A stretch of 64,000 nucleotides of DNA, from NCBI GenBank assembly GCA_021232515.1, contig JAJPOQ010000058.1, forward strand, positions 1 to 64,000, in the 5' to 3' direction. Below, in pieces: positions 8,484-16,675 of the stretch. The notes under the pieces are model-generated. The model saw nothing but the letters and a program-made list of their open reading frames with translations. It did not search any database and was not told the origin of the DNA. How positions within the stretch are numbered: the stretch's first letter is position 1; each line of letters begins with the position of its first letter. The stretch is from Lentisphaeraceae bacterium (GTDB lineage: Bacteria; Verrucomicrobiota; Lentisphaeria; Lentisphaerales; Lentisphaeraceae). The position numbers were made by a program, and so were the translations under genes.

Positions 8484-9602
8484 ATGTCGAAGAAGGGGAA
8501 AAAGTCTCGCCCTCGCATGACACCCAAAGGCAAAATGGTTTTGCAGTTGAGTGTGTTGCTGATTGGTGGTGGAATTTATTTAGAAAACGGACCTGTCGTT
8601 CAGATTGGTTTTTTTCTAATTGCCCTAGTCATTGCTTCTTTTATGATGTGTTGGAAAAATTTCAGTGAAATAGAACTCCATAGAGAGATGCCGGACTCAG
8701 TTTTCTCTGGTACTGAGTTTAACGTCTACGTAAGTGTTCGTAAACAAGGGATGAATCCTGTTCATTGTCTCAGTGTCAAAGACATGTTTTTACCAGAAAA
8801 AAAGTCTCATATGCTTATCCCTGTAGTTAATGATGTTTGGCAAAAATGCACCGCTGTAAAGATGAAGCTATCTAAGCGAGGCATGTATAGAGACGCATTT
8901 TTTAAAATAAGTTCTGACTTTCCTTTGGGTTTCTTTAAAATGGAAAAGAAACTTTCAGCGAAAGCAGGGATTACTGTTTTTCCCGAGCCAGTACAACCAA
9001 TTGAAGGCTTTCAGCTTTTTCATGGTCAAGACAATGAAGTCGAACGAGACTTTTGTGCAGGTAGATACAGCTACGGTAGCTTTAGAGGTCTACGCGAGTT
9101 TGTCCCAGGCGATCCCTTAAAACTCGTTTCTTGGAGTGTATCTGCTCGTTCAGAGAACTTGATGGTTCGCGACTTGGAGCCTCCTGAACCTGAAAGGTAT
9201 ACAATCATCTTTCATGCAGTTAAGATTAAAAAATACATGCCAGACTCCAAACAGTTTGAGCGTTGCCTTAAGCTTTTAAGTGGACTGTTTATGTTTTTGC
9301 AGGAAAATAACTTATCTTTTGAGTTTTATTCATCGATAAATAACTGGGTGCCATTTATTTGTGATAATCCACTTGAGCCACCGATAGCACCTTTGACGGT
9401 TCTCGCCCAGGCTAAGTTTGGAAATCCGGATCAATTGACTGATTTAACAAATATCATCAATAATGTTCCTGCCGATTATCACTGTATCGTTCTAGGCGCT
9501 ACAAAGCTTGAAGGGTGGCAAAACAAAGTTCCAGAAAGTGCATGTTCGATGACTTTGATGGATAGTAAAAATATTGAGCATGTAACCCAGGTGTTTGGAT
9601 GA
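8484..9602 (+). CDS. DUF58-domain protein, MoxR partner
   Basis: Two hydrophobic segments near the N-terminus (about residues 20-60) are followed by a soluble region. The DUF58 hallmark is GRYSYGSFRGLREFVPGDPL followed by the VSWSVSAR and LMVRDLE segments at about residues 195-230. In well-studied gene sets DUF58 proteins act with MoxR and transglutaminase proteins at the membrane, but their biochemical role is undefined. The stop overlaps the next gene's ATG by four bases (ATGA), so production of the two is probably coupled. Confidence 0.85.
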   Translation: MSKKGKKSRPRMTPKGKMVLQLSVLLIGGGIYLENGPVVQIGFFLIALVIASFMMCWKNFSEIELHREMPDSVFSGTEFNVYVSVRKQGMNPVHCLSVKDMFLPEKKSHMLIPVVNDVWQKCTAVKMKLSKRGMYRDAFFKISSDFPLGFFKMEKKLSAKAGITVFPEPVQPIEGFQLFHGQDNEVERDFCAGRYSYGSFRGLREFVPGDPLKLVSWSVSARSENLMVRDLEPPEPERYTIIFHAVKIKKYMPDSKQFERCLKLLSGLFMFLQENNLSFEFYSSINNWVPFICDNPLEPPIAPLTVLAQAKFGNPDQLTDLTNIINNVPADYHCIVLGATKLEGWQNKVPESACSMTLMDSKNIEHVTQVFG

Positions 9603-11707
9603 AAAGCTCGCCGCTAATATATACTTTGCTTCTAGTTGCTATTGATGCTTTTTTACTCTTGCAACAATCGATAGCGGCTAGTTCACTTTTGCTTATTTTT
9701 TCAGGTGTAGCTGCTATAGCAGGTGTAGGCTTGTTATTTTCAATCAACTCTTTTTTGATCAAGTCATTGGTTTCTATTTCTGCAGGTATTGCCGGAGTTG
9801 TTTTGTGTGGGACTGAAATAAACTCACCTTTAATTGTTATGGCACTCTTTTTTCATGCAGCATGTTTGTGGTGTGAAATTGAGAAATATATGCGGAGCGA
9901 TGTTTGGGGGGCCCATTATAAGGCATCTCACAAAATGAGACACAATTGGTTGAGTGGCCTTAGTTTCATCGGTGGTTTACTAGTAGCCTACACGTTGCTC
10001 AGTGAATATGATTATTATTCGCCATTCTATTCACTAGGACTTCTTAGTCTCTGTGTGGTCGCAAACCTTGTTTATATGGAAGGTAATAGACTGCATAATT
10101 TAAACGTATTTTGGGTTGAGGTTTCTCCAGAACTTTCAGGAAGTGGAAGCTATTGGCGAAGTCTTGTACTGGCCATGGGAGTCTTTATTTTTCTCGGAAT
10201 AAACTATGCTGAAATAGCTAGTGAAAATGCACTTTCAATAAAAGAGTATTTTAGGAAGAATGAGGTATCTAAGAAGAATGATGAGGATATCGGCCCAGGA
10301 CGAAAGATATCCGCTTCAGGGTTTAACCCTGGTGAAGTTACTTTGAATTCAAAAGTTGATATTCAGCTTGTCGAAAAAGATGAGTTTTATGTTCGTATTC
10401 CAGATCCAAAGCAGAAGAAGCGGTTTCGTGGCAAACCACTTTATATGGGGGCTCAGGAGTTAGTTAAGTTCAATGGTCGTTCATGGCTACCAATGAGTAA
10501 TGATACGGTTTGGTATAATGATGAAGATGATGGCAAAAAAGATGGTTTAACTAAAGTTGGTTTTAGGCGTAAAGGCATAGTTAAACAAACTGTCTTTTTA
10601 CTCAAGAAGGAAATGAGTGCCATATTTGCTTTACCAGGTCTGCATACTGTTAGGTTAAATGAAGTCTATATGTCCTCTTTGGGAGTTCTTGGTATACGTC
10701 CAGGCGCTATGGAGGAGCAAAGGAAATACTCCGTTTATTCTAGTTACTATTCTTACGATGAAATAAAGATGGATAGAGTTTTGATGCTGGGCTATCCTGC
10801 AGATGAGTATCTTGCCTTACCAAAGACAAAGTCGATTGAAAGAATAGGTAAACTAACGAAGTCTATCGTAAAGTCAGGCATGAGCCAAGTCGAAAAGATG
10901 GAAGCGATAAAGTCCTACTTAGGGAAGAACTGTAAATACAGCTTAAAAGTTAATAATAAAAATAATTATGATCCTGTTTTAAACTTTCTATTTGCCGAGA
11001 AGAAAGGTCATTGCCTATTATTTGCATCGGCTTACACCATCATGCTACGTCAAGCGGGTATACCATCTCGTTTAGTGAACGGTTATGCCGGTGGTAGTTA
11101 TGATCGAAAAAATAACCTTTACATTATGAAATCGTCAAATGCTCATGCTTGGACTGAAGTTTATTTTAGTCGTTATGGTTGGGTTGTTGTCGATCCAACT
11201 CCCGAGGCAACAAACATACAGCCAGAAGAAGATCAGATCACAGGTTTTGAGGAGGACGAGTATAAGTCTCTAAATGTTAAGGATGATGTTCAGCTGAAAA
11301 ATAAAAGTAACCTGCCTTTCTTTCTGGCTGACACCGACTCGGCTATTTTGACTATTTGTTTTCTTCTAGTTGTCTTGTCTTACTCATGGCAATTTTTAAG
11401 GAAAATCCCATTATTTAAAGGAGAGAGAAAGCCAAAGGTAAAGCAGCGTTTTACTTCTAGACCTGAGTTTATTTTAGTTTTTGAAAATTTCTGCCAAGCC
11501 ATGGGAATAACAAAGTCTAAATCAAAAACAGCTAAAGAAATGTTAGCTGAACTAAAAGCTAAAGAAGTGCAGGTTAAAGATTTAGATGAAATGATCAACT
11601 ACTACTACTCTACAAGGTTTGCTGGAGTGAGCCGAAAAGAAGACCAAGAGGTCTCTTGGATTAAGCTATTGAAACTCAAGTTGAAGCAAGCTCAGAAAGA
11701 TTCTTAG
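9599..11707 (+). CDS. TgpA-like membrane transglutaminase-core protein
   Basis: This is a 702-residue membrane protein. Several hydrophobic segments fill the first ~210 residues, a large periplasmic domain follows, one further segment lies near residue 580, and a cytosolic C-terminal domain ends it. The transglutaminase-like triad is visible as Cys472 (GHCLLFASAY), His516 (NAHAWTEVYF) and Asp532 (VVVDPTPEA), so the domain looks catalytically competent. The architecture matches TgpA (DUF3488 plus transglutaminase core plus DUF4129-like tail), essential in Pseudomonas aeruginosa. The reaction may be proteolysis or cross-linking of envelope proteins. It ends the MoxR-DUF58 operon. Confidence 0.87.
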   Translation: MKSSPLIYTLLLVAIDAFLLLQQSIAASSLLLIFSGVAAIAGVGLLFSINSFLIKSLVSISAGIAGVVLCGTEINSPLIVMALFFHAACLWCEIEKYMRSDVWGAHYKASHKMRHNWLSGLSFIGGLLVAYTLLSEYDYYSPFYSLGLLSLCVVANLVYMEGNRLHNLNVFWVEVSPELSGSGSYWRSLVLAMGVFIFLGINYAEIASENALSIKEYFRKNEVSKKNDEDIGPGRKISASGFNPGEVTLNSKVDIQLVEKDEFYVRIPDPKQKKRFRGKPLYMGAQELVKFNGRSWLPMSNDTVWYNDEDDGKKDGLTKVGFRRKGIVKQTVFLLKKEMSAIFALPGLHTVRLNEVYMSSLGVLGIRPGAMEEQRKYSVYSSYYSYDEIKMDRVLMLGYPADEYLALPKTKSIERIGKLTKSIVKSGMSQVEKMEAIKSYLGKNCKYSLKVNNKNNYDPVLNFLFAEKKGHCLLFASAYTIMLRQAGIPSRLVNGYAGGSYDRKNNLYIMKSSNAHAWTEVYFSRYGWVVVDPTPEATNIQPEEDQITGFEEDEYKSLNVKDDVQLKNKSNLPFFLADTDSAILTICFLLVVLSYSWQFLRKIPLFKGERKPKVKQRFTSRPEFILVFENFCQAMGITKSKSKTAKEMLAELKAKEVQVKDLDEMINYYYSTRFAGVSRKEDQEVSWIKLLKLKLKQAQKDS

Positions 11708-11979
11708 TGTACTAGTCTGTATGCTTTCTTCTTTCTTTTAAAAAATAAAATCTATAAAAAATGATTTTATTTATAATTCTTATGAGAGATGCTCTCTAAA
11801 TCGTTGATATATAGCAAAACAATTGCAAAGAATTTAAGTTTTATACATAAGTTTCTAAGCTCAGTTGCAGTTTAAATTACTAAAAACTGGAAGTTGGTAT
11901 CGCCATCACCTTATAGTAATTAAGCAACGGGTAATTTAGCTAAGTGGGTAAGAACTGCATCATTTAGGAGTAAAGGTTT

Positions 11980-12837
11980 ATGGATATTCACGTTAACAGT
12001 GTGAAGACTTATATGGGAGAGATAGCATCTTACCCTTTAGTAACACGTGACGAAGAAGTAACATTGGCGGGAGAGATTGCTGAAGGTTCAGACCAAGCAA
12101 GAAAAACGCTGACTGAAGGTAACTTGAGACTGGTTGTTAAGATCGCTCACGACTATAAAAATCTAGGTGTTCCACTAGCAGACCTTATTGCTGAAGGCAA
12201 TGTTGGTTTGATGAAGGCAGTAACAAAGTTTCAGCCAGATAAAGGTGCTAAGTTCAGTTCATACGCAGCTTGGTGGATCAAGCAAGCTATTCGTAGAGCA
12301 ATCGCAAATCAAGGCCGTGTTGTTCGTGTACCAGTTCAAGCTGCAGCTAAGATGAAGCTAATCCGTGAAACTAGCCAAATCTTGACTAAAGAATTAGGCA
12401 GAGTTCCAAACCACAAAGACATCGCCAAGAAATTAGGCATGACTGAAAGATCTATCCGCTCAACAATCGCTACAGTTAATACTTCATTGATCTCGATGGA
12501 TGCAGACCTTCAAGAAGGCGAGGGTGGTACAGTTGGTGATTTACTGACTGATGTTAAAGCTTCTTCTCCTGAAGAGATACTTGAAAAAGATGATGTTGTA
12601 TCTTTGATCAAGAGTATCGTTGAACAGCAACTCAATGAGCGTGAACAAACAATTATCCGTATGAGATATGGTTTTGATGATGGTAAGCCTAAAACACTTG
12701 AACAAGTGAGTGAGATAATTGGTAGAACTCGTGAGAGAGTTAGACAAATACAGCATCAGGCTCTTAAAAAACTCAAATTAAAAATTTCGGATGCAGATTT
12801 AGTGTCGATGATGTCATTTGCTTACTCAAATAACTAG
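11980..12837 (+). CDS. Primary-type sigma-70 family sigma factor lacking region 1.1
   Basis: This 285-residue RpoD/RpoS-like sigma factor has region 1.2 at VKTYMGEIASYPLVTRDEE, region 2 with NLRLVVKIAHDY and the -10 recognition helix AAWWIKQAIRRAIA, region 3, and region 4 with TLEQVSEIIGRTRERVRQIQ. There is no acidic region 1.1, so it is smaller than a typical housekeeping sigma. It could be a reduced primary sigma or a group 2 sigma. AGGAG at 11966-11970 and AAAGG at 11972-11976 precede the ATG. It stands alone between a 272-base upstream gap and a strong terminator. Confidence 0.9.
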   Translation: MDIHVNSVKTYMGEIASYPLVTRDEEVTLAGEIAEGSDQARKTLTEGNLRLVVKIAHDYKNLGVPLADLIAEGNVGLMKAVTKFQPDKGAKFSSYAAWWIKQAIRRAIANQGRVVRVPVQAAAKMKLIRETSQILTKELGRVPNHKDIAKKLGMTERSIRSTIATVNTSLISMDADLQEGEGGTVGDLLTDVKASSPEEILEKDDVVSLIKSIVEQQLNEREQTIIRMRYGFDDGKPKTLEQVSEIIGRTRERVRQIQHQALKKLKLKISDADLVSMMSFAYSNN

Positions 12838-12861
12838 ACTTAAAAGTGCTTCGTGTGTGTG

Positions 12862-12893
12862 AAAAAAACCTCTCGTATGAGAGGTTTTTTTTT
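12862..12893. terminator. Bidirectional intrinsic terminator
   Basis: A perfect six-pair stem CCTCTC/GAGAGG (12869-12874 with 12879-12884) and GTAT loop is flanked by seven A on the left and nine T on the right. It works in both directions and separates the sigma factor gene from the converging histidine kinase gene, which ends at 12897. Confidence 0.9.
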
Positions 12894-12896
12894 GTC

Positions 12897-14225
12897 CTAA
12901 TTTAGACTAGTCTTACTCAATAGAAGATCGAACATAAAAGTGGCACCTTGTCCAGGTTGGCTTTCTACTTTTAAGCCACCACCTAAAGTTTCTATTGCTA
13001 GGGATGCTAGTGCAAGACCTATTCCGAGTCCTTCAAAACGTCTAGTAGTCGATGTGTCTTCTTGAGTAAAGGGTTGGCATAAAAACTCTAAGTTTTCAAC
13101 ATTCAGTCCTATGCCGTTATCTATAACTTCAAATCTTACTTTAAGTCGATCTGGGCCATCATCTAAAACATTTGCTTTTAAGCATACAGAGCCTTCGTCT
13201 GTAAACTTTACAGCGTTTGATGTGAGTTTGTGGATGATAAGGTTGAGGAGATTTGAGTCAAAAGTAAGAAACTGGTTTAGTTCTTGGTCATAGGAGAGTT
13301 TTATCTCAATATTCTTATTTTGAGCTTCAGCTTCAAACTGTTGTAGTGTGGTTAGTAATACTTCAGGTAAACTACCGGGTCTAGGATTTAGAAGCTTAGG
13401 TGAACTTTTAAGCTTCACATAGAAGAGTAGGTCATCTATCAAAGATATGATGATTGAGGCACTACTAGAAGCTGTAGATATATAATCACGATGAAGACTG
13501 GTAAGGTTTTCAGACTCTTTCATTAAGTCAAGTAAGCCGATGATGGCGTTGAGTGGTGTTCTAAACTCGTGACTTATATTTGCAAGCATCTGCTTACGAG
13601 CCATTTCTAAAAATGAAGCTTTATGTAGAGCGTCGTCTAAAGCAAAGTTTTTACTTTCGACTTCTTTTTGAAGCTCCCTAACTTCAGAGTGAATTCGACG
13701 GTATTTTTTGAGAAGTGATAGAAAGTGACCTGTCTTTCGCAATAGAACAGATAGAAGAGGTGCTACAGTGGTTGTCGATTCAATGATATTTTCTTTGTGA
13801 ATGCCAATGAACATACCAAGGATTTTAGTCTTAGAGTATAGACAGTGAAGGACTAGGTGACGGTCGTCATTCTTGATTCTTTTGATTTTACAGGATTTCT
13901 CAATTATCGCTTCAGCAAAAGAATGATTTTCGATATTTTCTTTAACTATAGAATCGATATACTCTCTTGAGTCTTCGCCTTGGCAAAACTCTAAACTAAA
14001 GGTCATATCGTCTTTTACGTCCATGAAAGCGACAGTCGAAAAGTCAATAAAGTGTCTAAAGTGGCTGCAGGTAACGTTATAGATATCTGCCAACTCGGTG
14101 TTTTCATTAATGCTGGTAAAGTAAGACTCAAAAGTATTTATTTCATCGAGTGCTATAAGAGTCCGCATGTTTTCTTTTTCTAGAAAAGAAATGCGGTCTT
14201 CATACCAGTCTTTATCTTTGCTCAT
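12897..14225 (-). CDS. Soluble sensor histidine kinase
   Basis: The N-terminal ~170 residues look like a divergent GAF-type sensor. A coiled coil follows (about 172-215), then the dimerisation domain with the phosphorylated histidine His219 in ANISHEFRTPLN, then a HATPase domain with SNAVKFTDEG (N box), DNGIGL (G1) and GLGIGLALA (G2). No membrane segment is present, so the signal is cytoplasmic or comes from a partner. No response regulator or receiver domain is encoded nearby. The gene follows an HDOD gene with a three-base gap, so the HDOD protein may be its regulatory partner (inference). Confidence 0.88.
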   Translation of the reverse strand: MSKDKDWYEDRISFLEKENMRTLIALDEINTFESYFTSINENTELADIYNVTCSHFRHFIDFSTVAFMDVKDDMTFSLEFCQGEDSREYIDSIVKENIENHSFAEAIIEKSCKIKRIKNDDRHLVLHCLYSKTKILGMFIGIHKENIIESTTTVAPLLSVLLRKTGHFLSLLKKYRRIHSEVRELQKEVESKNFALDDALHKASFLEMARKQMLANISHEFRTPLNAIIGLLDLMKESENLTSLHRDYISTASSSASIIISLIDDLLFYVKLKSSPKLLNPRPGSLPEVLLTTLQQFEAEAQNKNIEIKLSYDQELNQFLTFDSNLLNLIIHKLTSNAVKFTDEGSVCLKANVLDDGPDRLKVRFEVIDNGIGLNVENLEFLCQPFTQEDTSTTRRFEGLGIGLALASLAIETLGGGLKVESQPGQGATFMFDLLLSKTSLN

Positions 14226-14228
14226 ATT

Positions 14229-15074
14229 TTATCCAAGGAATGTGTTTGTGACTTCGCTAAACTGCTCATGGAGAGGAATGAGAGATTCCTCAAGTTGAGC
14301 AGTGTTAAGTTGAATTGCCCTTACATTCGCATCCGATATTTCTGGGAGAAAAATTTCTCCAGTCGTTCCAAGTCCTAATGCAGAACAGATACCGTGAGCA
14401 ACTAAGATAAAGTTACTTTCAGTTTCGAGTTCATTTGAGACTTCTGGAGTAAGATAGTTTGAAGATATCTCAGATATAGATTGAGGTATATTCCAAGACT
14501 TCATTAAAACCCTGTTTACGTCCATGTGACTAAAACCAAAAACTTTTGTTTCTGCATCGAAACAGCTTAGGTTGTGGTCGCGTGAGACTTGGCAGCATAC
14601 TTCATAAAGATCTGGCTCCGCCGTTGCCATAAGAAGTTTGCCAATATTGTGTAATAGTCCGCCGACAAAAATTCTGTCGTTAGACTTCTGTTTAGAATAA
14701 GAAGATAGAATTTTAGCTTCTAGCCCAGAAGCAATACTAAACTTCCAAAACTCTTCTAGGGAGAATGGTGCAGTCTTTTTATTTTCAAAAAGGTTGATTA
14801 TAGAGTGAGCCAGTACCAGATCGTTGAGCTGTTGTAAGCCTATTATAACAATGGCTTGAGGTATATCTTCGATTTCATGAGGGAAACCGTAAAATGCAGA
14901 ATTAACGATCTTGAGTATTTTTAGAGTGAGTGATGGATCGTGACTAACGATTCTACTTATGATTCCTGTAGTGCAACTTGGACTGTTTATGGCTTCATTG
15001 AGTTTGTGATAGACGTCGGGAAGAGAAGCTAAGTCGGGACATTTTTCAATAAGATCCTCTGGAGTCAACGACAT
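14229..15074 (-). CDS. HDOD-domain signalling protein
   Basis: This 281-residue protein consists mainly of an HDOD domain, an HD-related fold lacking most catalytic metal ligands. Typical stretches are DPSLTLKILKIVNSAFYGFP, IPQAIVIIGLQQLNDLVLA and GGLLHNIGKLL. HDOD proteins usually act as signalling scaffolds in motility, biofilm and cyclic-di-GMP pathways rather than as enzymes. The gene overlaps the upstream 110-residue gene by one base and precedes the histidine kinase by three, giving a compact three-gene signalling operon. Confidence 0.87.
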   Translation of the reverse strand: MSLTPEDLIEKCPDLASLPDVYHKLNEAINSPSCTTGIISRIVSHDPSLTLKILKIVNSAFYGFPHEIEDIPQAIVIIGLQQLNDLVLAHSIINLFENKKTAPFSLEEFWKFSIASGLEAKILSSYSKQKSNDRIFVGGLLHNIGKLLMATAEPDLYEVCCQVSRDHNLSCFDAETKVFGFSHMDVNRVLMKSWNIPQSISEISSNYLTPEVSNELETESNFILVAHGICSALGLGTTGEIFLPEISDANVRAIQLNTAQLEESLIPLHEQFSEVTNTFLG

Positions 15075-15406
15075 TATTTAGACCTCTTTGCTTCAGCTTC
15101 AATGAATGTTTTTTTAAGGAAGCTATAGACTTGGTTATCTTCAGGAATAAACCTCAGTTTGGTATTCGCTTGTATAGCTAAGTCATCGATGATTGATGTG
15201 GAGTAGACGGCTTTTAATTGGTCAAGATCCAGTTCTTTGATAGAGTCTTTAACAGTAACGGAGGTTACACCCCACATTTTTAGAAGGGTAATGTGATTTT
15301 TACTTATCTCTTCATTCGCGCGAATCAACGTGTGACCGTGCTTATCAACGACTTCAGATTGAGTCGTCATGCCTTCTTTAAGTCTATTTGTACTTATTTC
15401 AGCCAT
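15074..15406 (-). CDS. Small protein resembling the N-terminal domain of HD-GYP proteins
   Basis: This is a 110-residue cytosolic protein. Its first half (RLKEGMTTQSEVVDKHGHTL, then LLKMWGVTSVTVKD) follows the L-x-x-G-M, V-x-D-x-x-G and G-V-x-x-V-x-V pattern seen in the domain preceding many HD-GYP and related cyclic-di-GMP proteins. The second half is helical and unrecognised. A GGAG lies upstream of the ATG. As the first gene of the HDOD-histidine kinase operon it is probably a signalling accessory, but the family assignment is tentative. Confidence 0.6.
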   Translation of the reverse strand: MAEISTNRLKEGMTTQSEVVDKHGHTLIRANEEISKNHITLLKMWGVTSVTVKDSIKELDLDQLKAVYSTSIIDDLAIQANTKLRFIPEDNQVYSFLKKTFIEAEAKRSK

Positions 15407-15571
15407 CTAATTTGTCTCTCCGCTCCTAAATGGAAACTAATTTTACAACAGAGATTGGTTAGAATCAATAGTGCTCAAAAAAATAAATTAAGGAACAAAT
15501 GAGCTTATTTTTATAGCTTATATACAAAAATAACAACAAAAACAAAAAAAGAAGGAAGTGTTGTAAATTTA

Positions 15572-16648
15572 TTAGTTAGAAGAAAGCTTTAAGCTAATGA
15601 CTTTAACTTTATTATTGCGAATAATTGTGACTTTCACACTTTGATCAATTTTATACTTATCGAGTGTGTGATAAAGGTCGTTTGGAGTATTTATTTCATG
15701 AGAGTCTATCTTGAGGATTATATCTCCAAAGTAAAGTCTTCCCCAACTGTCTCTTGCAAGACCTTTGAATCCAGCCTTTTGAGCATTGCGTCCTATCACG
15801 GCACGAACAGCCAAACCTTTCTTGAGTTGGAGCCGATGCTCAAACTCAAGACCGAGAGTTGGCCGTATCTCTTTACCGTGTTTGATAAGTTGAGGGACAA
15901 TTCTTTTAACGGTGTCCACGGGGACAGCAAAGCCAAGGCCTGCACTGGTGCCAGATTGGCTGATAATGGCGGTGTTCATGCCTATCAACTCACCACTAGA
16001 GTTAAGTAGTGGTCCTCCCGAGTTACCGGGATTTATTGAGGCATCTGTCTGGATTATGCCATGTATCTCTATATCACCAATACTTTGGATTTTACGATTT
16101 AAAGCCGAGACTATGCCAGTTGTAAGAGTGTTGTCTAAGCCAAACGGGTTTCCGAGAGCGACGGTTTTTTGGCCTACCATTAAGTTACTTGATGTACCAA
16201 CAGAAATAGGTGTTAAAGCATCTTCTGGCGCTTCGATTTTTAAGATAGCTATATCTTTTCGTGGAGCCCAACCAACAATTTTTGCGGGGTACTGCATACT
16301 GTCATTGAAAAGAGAAACGTATATCTTCCTAGTAGCTTGAACCACGTGGAAATTTGTAACTATATGTCCTTGCTTATCCCAGATGAAACCAGAACCACCA
16401 CTTGGTTCATCGACAGAGCCAAAGATGGACTGACTTACTTTTAAGCAGGTGACATTCACAACAGATGGTGCTGACTTCTTATAAATGTTGATGTTGTTAA
16501 TTTCATCGGAAAGGTATTTGTCATTTGTTTCAACATTCTTCGGAATGAGTATTTGCTGCTCAACTTGCATACTTTTTTTGGTATATAACGAGGTGAAGTA
16601 TATACAGCTGGAAATGATGGCAATTAATAAAAATATTTTTTCTTTCAT
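15572..16648 (-). CDS. DegP/HtrA-like periplasmic serine protease with PDZ domain
   Basis: From ATG 16648 the protein starts with a membrane anchor or signal (KEKIFLLIAIISSCIYFTS). The trypsin-like triad is His101 (TNFHVV), Asp132 (RKDIAILKI) and Ser210 (NPGNSGGPLLN). One C-terminal PDZ domain contains GDIILKIDSHEINTPNDL. The S1C family does envelope protein quality control, and a single PDZ fits the DegS/HhoB layout. A GTG at 16663 would add five residues and is the alternative start. The RND-type exporter gene ends 27 bases upstream and is probably cotranscribed. Confidence 0.9.
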   Translation of the reverse strand: MKEKIFLLIAIISSCIYFTSLYTKKSMQVEQQILIPKNVETNDKYLSDEINNINIYKKSAPSVVNVTCLKVSQSIFGSVDEPSGGSGFIWDKQGHIVTNFHVVQATRKIYVSLFNDSMQYPAKIVGWAPRKDIAILKIEAPEDALTPISVGTSSNLMVGQKTVALGNPFGLDNTLTTGIVSALNRKIQSIGDIEIHGIIQTDASINPGNSGGPLLNSSGELIGMNTAIISQSGTSAGLGFAVPVDTVKRIVPQLIKHGKEIRPTLGLEFEHRLQLKKGLAVRAVIGRNAQKAGFKGLARDSWGRLYFGDIILKIDSHEINTPNDLYHTLDKYKIDQSVKVTIIRNNKVKVISLKLSSN

Positions 16649-16675
16649 ATTGTGAATTTCCACTATTTAAAAGAC

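Noticed and set aside
11784-11796. Hairpin GAGAG-ATG-CTCTC upstream of the sigma factor gene
   Set aside because: Short stem with no T run on either side; not convincing as a terminator or regulatory RNA.
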